Source: Dactylorhiza incarnata (taxonomy: Eukaryota; Streptophyta; Magnoliopsida; Asparagales; Orchidaceae). Taken from it: a stretch of 64,000 bases of DNA. Under the pieces are notes generated by a model that saw only the letters and a list, made by a program, of their open reading frames with translations, was not told where the DNA came from and did not search any database. Below are positions 11,440 to 21,800 of this stretch, piece by piece. The number at the start of each line of letters is the position of its first letter. Positions within the stretch are counted from its first letter, which is position 1. Position numbers and translations under genes: made by a program. Location of the stretch: positions 310,001 through 374,000 of the forward strand of contig JAWHQI010000305.1 of assembly GCA_033032865.1 (NCBI GenBank), written 5' to 3'.

Positions 11440-11870
11440 GCCGCCCCCGGTCGGTGCGCCGGGGGCCGGCGACCACTCCGGTGGTGGTCCGGCGGCCTGG
11501 CGCCGCCGGCCACCGTTGGGAGTGCTCGATGAAGGGGACGGGAGGCGGTGGCGTGGCCTGCATGCACCATGCATGCTTGCCACGCCGCCACCTCCGCAGG
11601 GGACGCGCCGGTGCCGCCCCCGGTCGGTGCGTCGGGGGTCGGCGACCACTCCGGTGGTGGTCCGACGGTCTGGCGCCGCCGGACTCCACCGGAAAGAGGA
11701 GCAGGAGGTGACGGGGTGGCGCAGCGCAACCTGCATGGGCCATGCGGGCTCGCTGCGCCGCCGCCACCTCGGCTAGGGCCCTCCCTGCCGCCCCTGGTCG
11801 GGGCGCCGGGGAGGGGGCAGACCTCCGGCAGGGATCCGGCGGCCTGGTGCCGCTGGCCGCCGCCGGGGGA
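11440..11870. repeat. GC-rich repeat of about 171 bp in element D
   Basis: The segment starting CGGTCGGTGCGCCGGGGGCC at 11449 recurs with few changes at about 11620 and, more diverged, near 11798. Long open frames cross this block on both strands because stop codons are rare in such GC-rich DNA; none shows a recognisable domain. Confidence 0.65.
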
Positions 11871-12542
11871 GGGGTTTTAACCCTTACAGGAAAAAGAAGA
11901 GGGGGAGGCCACGGGGGCCGCCGGGGCTGCGTCCTCCGGCGGCCCGACCGCCTCCCCTGCGCCGGCGTCGAGGCTCCTGGGAGGGGGCCTACCTTCCCCA
12001 GCGCCACCACCGGCGCTGGTAAGAGGGCTTTCACGGCCAACTTCCTCCCCGAGCCTTGCAAGGCTCGGGGCGGCGACTGGCGGTGCTCCGGCGACGGGGA
12101 GAGGGGTGGCCTCCTCCGGGAGATAGGAAGGAGGAGGGGGAGCGTTCTACCTGTGGTGGAGGTGGGGCTCGAGAGGTGGAGGGGCGGTGGCCAGCCATGA
12201 GGGAGGTGGCGTCTTGGTTGGGTAGGGTTCCGGCGAGGAGGAGGAGGAGGGAGGTGGCTGAGCTTGCTGGCAGGGGGAGAGCTTGAGAGAGGGGGGGGAG
12301 TAGTGTTCTGAAAGGAGGGGCTTGGCCCTCCTTTTATAGGAAGGGGGAGAACCTCCCCCCCTCTCCTCCTTTCTCCACGTGGAGGGGGGGAGATATTTTC
12401 TCCCCCTCCCCTCCCTTCCCTCTCACCTGCCCCTTGACCCCAATAGGGGGGCTGCCTATTCATGGGCAGCCCCCTCCTTTGGGGGGAGGGGCTTCTCTCT
12501 CCTCCCCCCCTTTTCTTTTCATTTCCCAATAAATTTCAAGCC

Positions 12543-12569
12543 GGGGGGGGGGGGGGGGGGGGGGGGGGG
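12543..12569 (+). repeat. Poly-G run (27 G)
   Basis: Uninterrupted G homopolymer in element D, between the GC-rich block and the 157-bp array. Confidence 0.95.
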
Positions 12570-12589
12570 TTGACCGAGGTCAACCTAGG

Positions 12590-13490
12590 ACGGGGTCTTC
12601 CATAGTCCCGCGGTCCATTATGGTTTGCAGGGCGGATGCCGGGTTCGTGTGCTTTATATTTCGTGCGTTGCATTGAGGTGATCTGCATAGTCCTAAAATG
12701 TCATACTCTCCATACGACCTTGAATCGAGACCCAACGAATTCCGTTGCGCTCGTATTGTTCGTACGAGTTTACCAGAACTGACAGAAGTTAATTCGGGGC
12801 TCGTACGGTCACTATTCATAATAATGAGGTAGTGGCGCGCTACGACACCTGAAATAGTCATTTTCTTCAAACGACCTCAGATTGAAGTGCAACGAATTCC
12901 GTTGCGCTCGTATTGTCCATACGAGTCTAACGGAACTGACGGAAGTCCAATCGGGGTTCGTATGGTCACTATTCATTAAAATGAGGTAGTGGCGCGCTAC
13001 GACACCCGAAATGGTCGTTTTCTCCAAACGACCTCGGATCGAAGTGCAACGAATTCCGTTGCGCTCGTATTGTCCATACGAGTCTAACGGAACTGAAGGA
13101 AGTCCAATCAGGGTTCGTATGGTCACTATTCATAATAATGAGGTAGTGGCGCGCTACGACACCCGAAATAGTCGTTTTCTCCAAACGACCTCGGATCGAA
13201 GTGCAACGAATTCCGTTGCGCTCGTATTGTCCATACGAGTCTAACGGAACTGGCGGAAGTCCAATCGGGGTTCGTATGGTCACTATTCATAATAATGAGG
13301 TAGTGGCGCGCTACGACACCCGAAATGGTCGTTTTCTCCAAACGACCTCGGATCGAAGTGCAATGAATTCCGTTGCGCTCGTATTGTCCATACGAGTCTA
13401 ACGAAACTGACAGAAGTTCAATCGGGTTTGTTTGGTCACTGTACCCCAATGATTTAGTTGTGGCACGCAACATTACTTAAAATGGTAGTT
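12590..13490. repeat. 157-bp tandem array in element D
   Basis: The anchor GCGCGCTACGACACC recurs so that TACGACAC falls at 12841, 12998, 13155 and 13312, exactly 157 bp apart. Decayed copies sit one period before and after. Units carry CGAATTCCGTTGCGCTCGTA. Near-identical inner copies suggest recent amplification; outer copies are diverged. Confidence 0.9.
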
Positions 13491-13566
13491 TTCTACTGCT
13501 CGGGCCTACTTTTATTGGGCTCACTAGGGTCTAGTGGCCCAATAAAAATTGGGATGTTACACGGGT

Positions 13567-13816
13567 GGCGCGGCTCGTGACCCGGATGTAGGCCCAATGA
13601 CCCCGCTGAATCTCAGATGGGGAGCTACCTCTAGTCCATGTCAAAGAGAGGTGAGCAAGCGGAGACCGAAGAACCCAGGTTTCGCGAATCTCTATGTCTC
13701 GCAAGTCCCTAGGTCTCGCGAATAGCCGTCACAAGTCTCCAAATCTCTAAGTCCCTAAGTCCCTATCTCTTGCGAAATGTACAAGAGAGCCGGTATAGGT
13801 CCCTAAGAGGAGACAC
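13567..13816. other. Element C internal sequence right of D, no gene seen
   Basis: Continuation of C after the D insertion. It contains short TCTCGCGAA/CCCTAAGTC-like motifs in loose repetition, and no coding signal that I recognise. Confidence 0.5.
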
Positions 13817-14664
13817 TCACATAGTCCAAGAAATTAAGGCGAGTAGCCATGCGTGCGAGCAAAAAAAAATATATTTATAGAAGGAAGGTTGGGTTTCGCG
13901 CCGAAGGGGCAGGAAAGAGGAAGCGTCTGGGACTTCCCAAATCCCGGCCTCAGGGAGTCCTACCGGGAACTCGCATCTCAGAGGGATCGCCAGTGCCAGC
14001 AGCAGCAGTGCTCGCAGGAACCAAGGTGGTCCTGGCGAATTCCTCCGACAGATCCCGAGTCGGTGATTTCTGTCGCAAGGAGAGGGTGCTAGATCGATGT
14101 ATTCAGGCACTGAAAAAATTGAACGAGGTTAATACATACCCGGTGTGGGTTGGGCATATCGAAGAATAACATTCGCCTACCTATGACGGAGGTATCAGGT
14201 TTGACCTGACGGCTCGCCTCCTCCTGCTCGCTGGTTCGCTGACCACTCGCGCCGCCTTCCATGGTCGCGTCGACCTGCGAAAGATCATTCAAAGACACGA
14301 CCGCGCAGAAGATTTAGCAAGAAAAGGTACTAAAGAAGAAACTTACCTGCTCTGAGACCTCGAGGCCCAAGCTGAACCCTGGTTGTAAAGGGAGCTCGGC
14401 CAAAGAGGTCCCCTCTCCTATAGAGACCCGTCTCGTTCTCTTAGTTCCTCGCTTTTCCACTCGCTTCAGAATGGTTCACGAGGAGTTCCCGGCAATGAGG
14501 CCCAGAAGACTGGCTGCAATAAGCGCACTTTTGTTCTTGGAAGCGGCGGGATGAGCCTGAAATTCTTGAGAGAGCAGAATGACGATCAACCGACAGATTG
14601 CGAGAAAGAAGGGGAGAAGGTTCAAGTTTAAGGGGGAGGGGGTCACCCCTCCTGGTATATATAG
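13817..14664 (-). pseudogene. Candidate spliced antisense gene in element C (gypsy-type transposon protein-like)
   Basis: On the minus strand a TATA box (CTATATATA, about 14664-14656) precedes a non-coding first exon that ends at a consensus donor, CAG|GTAAGT (14347/14346). The acceptor TTTCGCAG|GTCGAC (14275/14274) opens exon 2, whose ATG is at 14262-14260 (MEGGASGQRTSEQEE). A second plausible intron uses CATAG|GTAGGC and TTTTTTCAG|TGCC (about 14111). It would join into VPEYIDLAPSPCDRNHR, which resembles the start of the plant 'putative gypsy type transposon' family (PF04195-like), known as an antisense ORF product in some Tat elements. Later frames degrade. Splicing and family membership are inferred; the signals themselves are visible. 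Confidence 0.55.
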
Positions 14665-14776
14665 CCCCCAGTGGGGGCCACTAAAAAGATTCTCCTCGGA
14701 ATGCGGGCGCTCGCCTAACGCACGGGGCTGAACTGTCTTTCCGAGCTTGAGACAAGCTCACAAAGAGCGGGGATTG

Positions 14777-15545
14777 TGTATATCCCCGTGTTTGCCGAGT
14801 GGATTCATGGAGCCACTAGGTGACCTGGAGCAAGGTTGGGGCTCCGGCGAGTGAGACGAGCGAGTGGCTGGTCCTAACTCGCACTCGCCCCTAGCATGCA
14901 TTCGCCCACAAAGCAGGGACGAGTGGCGAGTCCCAACTCTAGTGGGCACTTGCCGCTCCGGCGAGTCGTTGCTGGGTGGCCTGGACTAGCCTATTTGATT
15001 GGTTATCTGTTTTCCCCGGGTGATTCCTTTCTGGTCTGCAGTTAGCCATTTCAAACAGCGGGATTCCGCTGTTGGCAGACCATTTTGGGCTACTTTTAGT
15101 AAAACTAGAAGACGGGATTCAGCTATCCGCAGACCGTTTTGAGAAAATATAATTAGACCCCAAAGGGCACCATTGGAGAGGATCATAAACTTGCTCCTCT
15201 CTCCTCTTGTTAACTTTGGTCTGCTAGGGAGACCTGACCTGCCGTTCACTGTGGTTTCCAAGTGGGTGGGGAAGGACTCTCTGGCATTCTCCAAGGTGCC
15301 CAGCTCAGCAATTAGTTTGGGTGGGGGAGTTCTTTAGATCTTCCGGGTTAGTGGAGGGACCTCCTCGCTGTAACTCGGGGGGTTTGTTTCTAGTTTTCCA
15401 TTTCCTGTGAGTGAGTTTTCTAGTCCGGAGTGCCTAGTCAAAAGGTTGAGCCTGAGAGAAGTAAAAACAAACTACACCAGTTCGAACTCCTCTTGAGCCG
15501 TGGTTTCCGAGCTCGGAGGTTGAACTGTGGTTTCCTGGTTCAACA
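14777..15545 (+). repeat. 3' LTR of element C
   Basis: Starts TGTATATCCCCGTG and ends CTGGTTCAACA, 769 bp, preceded by the polypurine tract at 14763-14776 and followed by the TSD TCTTG. Confidence 0.9.
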
Positions 15546-15550
15546 TCTTG

Positions 15551-15952
15551 AGTATTTCAAGCTTACTTTTGATGAGAATGTGATGCCTAATGTCTTTGTA
15601 ACGGAACGAGAGATTGCATTGATGAATGTAATTGAAGTTGTTTTCCCAAAAACAAAAAATGTGTTATGTCAAGTACATATACATCGCAATATTTTGGCGT
15701 ACTGCGAAAAGTATTTTATTAAAGAAAAAGATTGTTATGTTGTTTTGAGTGTATGAAAAAATATTGTGAATGCAATATCTGAAAATGAGTTTAATATGCG
15801 ATTGAATGAAATGGTGATTGATTATGCTACAAATTACCTGGATGTGATTGTTTATGTTACAAATACATGGTTAGAACCTTACAAAGAGATGTTTATTTCA
15901 GCTTGGGTGGATAAATACTTGCATTTTGGAAACACATCTACCTACCGTGTAG

Positions 15953-15983
<31 letters not shown>

Positions 15984-16478
15984 TAGTCAACTCAAAAAAT
16001 TCCTTAGAAGTTTTAAATGACAATCTTACCACAGTTTGGAAAACTTTTGACAACATGATCAATTTACAACACACAGAAATCAAACAAATGTTTGGGCAAA
16101 GTAGGATGCAAGTTTTCCCAAGTTTCAAAACGTTATTTTTTCAGAGCTACTTGGTAACGTCTCTGTTGCTGCATTAGAGATAATAAAAAAGAAAAAGATA
16201 CAATAAAATCGGGGTACGTAGAGCATGGGCAATGTACACATAAGAACATATATACTTTTGGATTGCCTTGTGCACATGAGCCTGTTACGTACATTAAAGA
16301 GAGTAACACAATTCCTTTATGGATGATGCACAAACAGTGGAAACAATTAACATTACTTGACAAACCTGAGTTCAAATTGAAGGAAGAACAAAATGAGTGT
16401 GTTGATATAGAGAATGATGTGGAAGGAATATTAAAAAAATATAGCAGTATTAATGATCTCCAGAGAAAGGAAATTTAA
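15551..16478 (+). pseudogene. MULE transposase relic, middle part with SWIM finger
   Basis: The frame resumes as EYFKLTFDENVMPNVFVTER, EIALMNVIEVVFPKTKNVLC and QVHIHRNILAYCEKYF. At the second catalytic position the motif VTER has Glu where the family usually has Asp. A stop at about 15755, frameshifts and a poly-G run inside RVE..HSQLKKFL break it further. Around 16230-16300 the SWIM-type zinc-finger pattern CTHKNIYTFGLPCAHE is readable across frames, as expected at the C-terminus of MURA/FAR1-type proteins. Confidence 0.82.
15954..15981 (+). repeat. Poly-G run (28 G)
   Basis: The homopolymer interrupts the conserved MULE motif RVE..HSQLKKFL, where relatives usually have only a few codons, so the G run displaces or expands coding sequence. 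Confidence 0.95.
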
Positions 16479-16489
16479 AAAAATTGCGT

Positions 16490-17220
16490 GAACTAGTTAA
16501 TCCGGATGCAAGTCAGACAAAGAAACCTAAAATGCCCATAAAATTGAAAGGCCGCCCGAATGGAAGTTTGAAGAAGTTTTTGGAGGATTATAAATCCACA
16601 AAAAGAGACCTTTCGCATTTTGAGCATGTCCTAAATGAGGCACAACAACATGGTTAGGTCAAATTGATTAAGGCGGCAAAGAAACTTCCCATTAGAAGGG
16701 GTGATTTTCTTGAAAATGTGTGCAAATAAATGCTCCCTGTGCATACACATCTCATTGACGCCATTAATTTTTAGGAGATGGGCATCACAGATACATGGTA
16801 ATAACTAATAAGTAATGCTCTAAATATGGGAGACAGTTGGATGCAAGATTGCAAGTACGACATGATCTTGCGGGTGAGCTACATGATAGATCATTATTGT
16901 ACACTGGAATATTTGGGGTATCAAGGAGATTAGAATTACTAAAATCTCTAGATTGTTGGAAGGTACCGGCCCCACTAGATAAGTGGATGACAATGTCTGA
17001 CATGAAGCTATTAGTTGCATCATGCTACAACATACAACTAGTTCATTTCTCAAGCCAACAATAATTCACATTTCTACCACTACATTCAGCTCCGCCGGAT
17101 ATTAGAATGGTTGTTTATATCCGATATATAAATGACAACCACTTCATTGAATTGCGGATGAAAGAAGAATGTCAACTACGCCGATATTTCCAGTGTGTAC
17201 AAGATATCATGAACAAATGA
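16490..17220 (+). pseudogene. OTU-like cysteine-protease region downstream of the MULE relic
   Basis: After a Lys-rich linker (KPKMPIKLKGRPNGSLKKFL), several frames carry HTHLIDAINF, DSWMQ/RLQVRHDLAGELHDR, WKVPAPLDKWMTMSDM and KLLVASCYNIQLVHFSSQQ, then a His-bearing stretch DNHFIELRMK. This order resembles the OTU-type deubiquitinase domain (Cys region, linker, C-terminal His) found fused to some plant MULE proteins. The Cys region is frameshifted and no intact catalytic Cys block is visible. It is non-functional, and assignment to OTU is by general resemblance only. Confidence 0.5.
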
Positions 17221-17569
17221 CAGAGCAATGAGAAGTTCCATATATCACACGACTATTTTGATCATAAGGTATGTAAATTATGTTATCATTAATATATTAA
17301 ATTATTAGCAATGTCTTAATATAATATTATTGTTATTTTGCAGAGATCATATTCAAGATATTGACGCTATTTCATCATTTGGGTTCTTCAAATATTCAAC
17401 TTACGAAGTAAGACAAATGTAACAAATTTCTCTCATAGTTTTTAAATTATTATATTAGTTTTTTAATTTGTAACTACTATTTTGCAAGGATAATATTTTT
17501 TGAGCGGAAGCTTACGGATGATGACTAAATTTTGAAGAAATTAATTTTATGTCACAATATATTCTGAAA
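17221..17569 (+). other. AT-rich MULE-flanking DNA
   Basis: Intron-like or 3' flanking DNA. The segment GATGATGACTAAATTTT.GAAGAAATTA (about 17515-17545) recurs at about 24890, so the locus had a small direct duplication before B inserted. Confidence 0.5.
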
Positions 17570-17749
17570 ATGATTGTACAACCCTCATATTTCCCGAGTC
17601 GGTGCGACCCGACCCGGATGAAGCCAAGATAGCAAGGGTGGCCAGGACGGACAGAACGACCACGTGGGGCGGTCGAAACCGACCAAGGCAAAGAGAGGCC
17701 GCGGGGAAGGCGGGGGGAGCACCCGCTCCCCCGACTCTCTTCGGGCGAG

Positions 17750-18020
17750 TGGGAGGGGCCTCCCACTCGCCAATCACCCTTAGGCGAGTGGGAGGGACCC
17801 CACTCGCCGGGCGAGTGGGAGGGGCCCTCCCACTCGCCGGGCGAGTGGGAGGGGCCCTCCCACTCGCCGGGAGAGTGGGAGGTGCACTCCCACTCGCCGG
17901 GCGAGTGGGAGGAGCCCTCCCACTCGCCGGCCACCTTGGGGGCGAGTGGGAGGGGTCCTCCCATTCGCCACCCCCCTTTGGGCCAGTGGGAGGGATTCCC
18001 CCACTCGCCCGGTACATTGG
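17750..18020. repeat. Tandem palindromic 30-bp units in LTR U3
   Basis: GGCGAGTGGGAGGGGCCC continuing with its own reverse complement recurs head to tail at about 17810-17940, with looser copies on both sides. Each unit is a near-perfect palindrome. The same motif is in the right LTR (about 24000-24260), in A and, degenerate, in C. Confidence 0.85.
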
Positions 18021-18113
18021 GGGGAGATCGGCATGGCCTCCCATGAGGGGGGAAGTGGGCATCTCGAGTCCCACTCGCTCCCCCTCATGCGTTGATCGTT
18101 CGTGGTCATGGTT

Positions 18114-18172
18114 GGACTGCGGATAGCAGGATTTTGGCTATCCGCAGTCCATTTTTGGGAAAGTCTATAAAT
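18114..18172 (+). promoter_or_regulatory. LTR core promoter of B: 14-bp inverted repeat plus TATA box
   Basis: GGACTGCGGATAGC (18114-18127) and GCTATCCGCAGTCC (18137-18150) are perfect reverse complements around a 9-nt loop. TATAAATA follows at 18165-18172. The right LTR copy keeps the layout with one mismatch in the stem. The placement suggests an activator site or RNA-level control of the element promoter; this is inference. Confidence 0.7.
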
Positions 18173-18578
18173 AGACCCCCATGGGCACCTTGGGAAGGGT
18201 TGGTTCCTACCCCCTCCCTCGCGTGTGAGCAAGCACTACCCCTCCCCTCCCTCTGTCATTGAAGGCGGACGGTGAGGTGATCCTTAGTGCCCTCCAAGGT
18301 GCCCAGGCTCAGCATTGGCTTGGGAGGGGAAGTTCCGAGTGAGCTTCCGGGTGTGTGGTGGGACCTCCGCGCTGCAGCTTAAGGGGTCCATTCGTGGATT
18401 CAAGTGTTCATCAAGTCCAAATCTCCCAGTTCCTAGTGACCGGTCAAGGGTTTAGGCTAGGGTCGAGTAAGGGTTAGTCGCAACCCCCTTTCGAACGCTG
18501 AGACCGGGAAACTGGTTTCAACATTCTGGTGCGGTGAGCGTGGAAGCGGCTAATTCGGAAATCCCCGAGCCGAGTCTC

Positions 18579-18836
18579 ATGGCGAGAAGCAAAGAACCGG
18601 GGAGGTCGCCTCCCCCCAGCATGTTGCGGCCGTTGACGGGGGAGGAGGAGGCAGATGAGGCAGATCATGTGTTGGGCGATCTGATCAAGTTAGAGGTGGC
18701 AGAGGAAGTGACTGAGAAAGAGGTCATTAGCGGCAGTGGAAGGCCGGAGAAGGTGCGAATTAGCGGGAGGCTGAGCGGGCCAGATCAAGAGAAGATCCGA
18801 AGATGTGTCCAGCAGAACATAGACATCTTCGCATAG
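18579..18836 (+). pseudogene. Residual gag start fused to pre-RT linker, ending in TAG
   Basis: The ATG at 18579 gives MARSKEPGRSPPPS, then the sequence jumps to an acidic linker (LTGEEEADEADHV) and the conserved pre-RT stretch IRRCVQQNIDIFA. A TAG at 18834-18836 falls where the family normally has Trp, and the same frame continues into the RT. Everything between the gag start and the linker (capsid, knuckle, protease) has been lost. Confidence 0.75.
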
Positions 18837-18848
18837 AGCACCGCGGAG

Positions 18849-21800
18849 ATGCCAGGTATTGACGCAGACGTGGCATGTCATCGCCTCAACCTCGACCCGA
18901 ACGTCCGCCCCATTCGCCAAAAGAAGAGGAAAGTGTCGCCCACCCTCGCCGGGCCTATCAGAGAGGAGGTGGGGAAGCTGCTCGAGGTCGGGTTCGTGGA
19001 AGAAATCCAATACCCAGGGTGGGTTTCAAACGTAGTAATGGTGAAGAAGGGAGATGGGAGGTGGAGAATGTGTGTGGACTTCACTATGTTGAACAAAGCA
19101 TGCCCTAAAGACTGCTACCCGTTGCCCCGGATCGATGCGTTGGTAGATTCAGCAGTCGGATTCCCTGTGATGAGCTTCTTGGACGCGTTCTCTGGCTACC
19201 ATCAAATTCGAATGCACTCGCCCGACGTCAAGGACGTCTCGTTCATCACGGACGATGGATGTTATTGTTACAAGATGATGCCGTTTGGGTTGAGGAATGC
19301 GGGGGCGACCTATCAAAGGATGATGGATCGGGTCTTCAGAGAGCAGAAGGGGCGCAACTTAGAGGTCTACGTGGATTCCTTGATGGTTAAAAGCAGGGAT
19401 GTGGAGTCCCACCTGCAAGACCTAGTGGAGACCTTCGCTACCCTTTGGAGGTTCAAGATGAGGCTGGACCCTTCCAAATGTGTTTTTGGAGCAAGTCGAG
19501 GAAAGTTCTTGGGCCATCTACTCACCCCGGAGGGGGTCGAACCCAATCTAGACAAGGTAAAGGCCATCTTGGAGTTGGAATCGCCGAAGAACGCGAAAGA
19601 AATTCAGAGGCTGACTGGGAAGTTAGCAGGGCTGAGTCGGTTCCTCTCCAGGGCGGGAGAGAAGTGCTCTCCTTTCTTCAAGGCCCTGCGCCAGGGTCAG
19701 AAATTCGAATGGACGCCGGAGTGTGAGAAAGCCTTTCAGGCCTTGAAGGAACAACTAACGCGAGCCCCCTTGCTCCAGGGGCCGAGGGAAGGAGAAGACC
19801 TTTTTCTCTACCTAGGAGTAGGGGTCGAGGCAGTGAGTTCGGTTCTGGTCCGGGAGGAGGGGAAGAAGCAGCTGCCGATCTACTATGTTAGCAGAGTCCT
19901 GAAGAAGGCGGAGCTGAGGTACCCTGTCCTGGAAAAGCTAGCATTTGCTTTGATCATCTCGGCCCGGAAACTCCGCCCATATTTTCAGGCTCACTCGATC
20001 AGGGTGGTGACCGACCATCCCCTTCGCAACATTATGGAGGGAGTGGAGCATTCGGGCAGGTTGGCAAAGTGGTCGGTGGAGCTCAGCGAGTTTGATGTCA
20101 GCTTCATCCCCCGGTTGTCGATGAAAGCACAAGCAGTAGCAGACTTCCTGGCAGAGTATGTCAAAGAAGTGGACGGGCCAGAGCCCGCCGGGTTGGTGGC
20201 ATGGGATCTGTTTGCGGATGGAGCATCGGGAAAAAGTTCCCTCGGCGGAGGGGTGATCCTGGTCAGCCCACATGGGACCAGGATCGAGCAAGCGATCCAA
20301 ATTCGGTTCCCTGTGACCAACAACCAGGCCGAGTATGAGGCAGTGGTGGCAGGGCTCCGTCTGGCAAAGGAACTGGAGATCCGGGACGTGAAGGTTTTCA
20401 CAGATTCAATGGTGGTGGCCTCCCAGGTTCGAGGGGAGTTCGAAGCAAAGGAGCCAACCCTCCAGAGGTATCTGGCGAAGGTTAGGGACCTCGTCGGATG
20501 GTTCCACACCTTCTCCATTCAACACATTCCAAGAGAGGAGAACGCCCGAGCGGACCAGTTGGCGAAGCACGGTCCTCGCGCAGGAGGAACGGTGACCGAG
20601 TTGTTCCACCCATCCATCGAGGAAGGCGAGTTGATGGAGATTGATCGGAGAACCTCGTGGATAGACCCGATCCTCACCTTCCTGACCTCGGGCAAGTTCC
20701 CGGAAGGAGACCTAGATAAGAGGCGGTTCAGGTACAAGTCAGCATACTACATGATGCGAGAAGGAAGCCTGTATAGAAAAACCTTGGCTGGGCTCCTAGC
20801 AAGGTGCGTGATGGAAGATGAAGTTCCGAGGGTCTTGGAGGAAATCCACTCCGGAGAATGCGGGAGCCATTCGGGAAGTCAGACCCTAGAAAAGAGGGTG
20901 CTAAGGCAAGGGTACTTCTGGCCGACTCTGCGGAAGGATGCCATGGAGTTTACAAAAAAGTGTCAGAAGTGTCAACTCTTCGCGCCGCTCCAACTTCAAC
21001 CCGCGCAGAGGCTCAGGACGATCACTGCGCCCTGGCCCTTCGCCATCTGGGGGATGGACTTGGTCGGCCCATTGCCTCAGGCTAGCGGTCAGAGGAGATT
21101 CTTGCTGGTTATGATTGACTATTTCTCCAAGTGGGTGGAGGTTAAGGCCTTAGCGAAGACGACCTCGCAGGTGATAAAGAATTTCATCTGGGGAGAAATA
21201 ATCTGCAGACACAGACTCCCCCTTGCCATTGTAACGGACAACGGACCACAATTCGCTAGCGATGAACTCATCACTTTCTGCGGTCAAGTGGGCATCGACC
21301 TCCGCTTTGCCTCTGTCCATCATCCTCGAAGCAATGGGCAGGTGGAGGCCGCCAACAAAGTCATCGTCAACTTGCTGAAGAAGAAGGTGGAGAACCTGAA
21401 AGGGAACTGGGTGGAGCAACTTCCCTCGGTCTTATGGGCCTTGAGAACAACTCCCAACACGGCAACGGGCGAAACGCCATTCAAACTTTCCCACGGGTCA
21501 GAAGCCGTGCTCCCAGTGGAGTTCGAGGTCAGATCCCCCCGGGTCGTAGCTGCCGAGGAAGGGGATGAGGACTGGAGAATAGGCAACGAAGAGGAGCAAC
21601 GACTCTCGCTGGATATGGTTGAGGAGCTCCGGGACCTCGCCACGGTTCGACAAGAGGAAGTGAAGCGTCGGATGGCCAGGTACTTCGATAAGAACATTAG
21701 AATCAAACAATTCATCCCAGGAGATCTAGTCCTCAAAAAGGTCGACGGCGCGGGAAGGTCAGCGAACGTAGGAAAGCTCCAGCCCAATTGGGAGGGGCCC

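Larger units (their letters stand above)
8923..13561. mobile_element. Element D: 4.6-kb TG..CA element without pol, nested in C
   Basis: Flanked by the 5-bp duplication CGGGT (8918-8922 and 13562-13566). It starts TGTAAGACCCC and ends GGGATGTTACA, which is LTR-retroelement chemistry. I see no RT, integrase, gag or tRNA-Met primer site on either strand. It carries several internal tandem arrays, a terminal stem-loop and a very GC-rich block (about 11350-12300). Two readings are possible: a very long solo LTR left by LTR-LTR recombination, or a LARD-type non-autonomous element with diverged LTRs. The minus-strand start TGTAACATCCC resembles many Gypsy LTR starts, so minus orientation is slightly favoured. 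Confidence 0.75.
5938..15545 (+). mobile_element. Element C: internally deleted Tat-lineage retrotransposon
   Basis: It is flanked by the 5-bp duplication TCTTG (5933-5937 and 15546-15550) and has LTRs of 768 and 769 bp (5938-6705 and 14777-15545). The primer-site region after the left LTR is TGGTGCGGTGAGCGTGG, shared with B; the polypurine tract AAAGAGCGGGGATTG precedes the right LTR. Inside are a gag N-terminus, an integrase fragment, an 88-bp repeat array, the nested element D and an antisense gene. Protease, RT and RNase H are missing. Removing C with one TSD copy joins the MULE frame from KWAL to EYFKLTF without loss, so the insertion point is certain. Confidence 0.93.
17575..18523 (+). 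repeat. 5' LTR of element B
   Basis: TGTACAACCC...GGTTTCAACA, 949 bp. The U3 part holds a tandem array of 30-bp palindromic units, an upstream 14-bp stem-loop and a TATA box, then a pyrimidine-rich tract and the R/U5 part. Confidence 0.95.

Noticed and set aside
11387..12529. 380-codon minus-strand ORF, rich in Pro and Arg, and several overlapping plus-strand ORFs in element D
   Set aside because: The block is extremely GC-rich, so stops are rare in every frame; the products are low-complexity with no motif, and they cross a non-coding repeat of about 171 bp.
17512..18232. ORFs of 150-175 codons in both LTRs of element B
   Set aside because: They are produced by the palindromic GCGAGTGGG array, with similar open frames on both strands.
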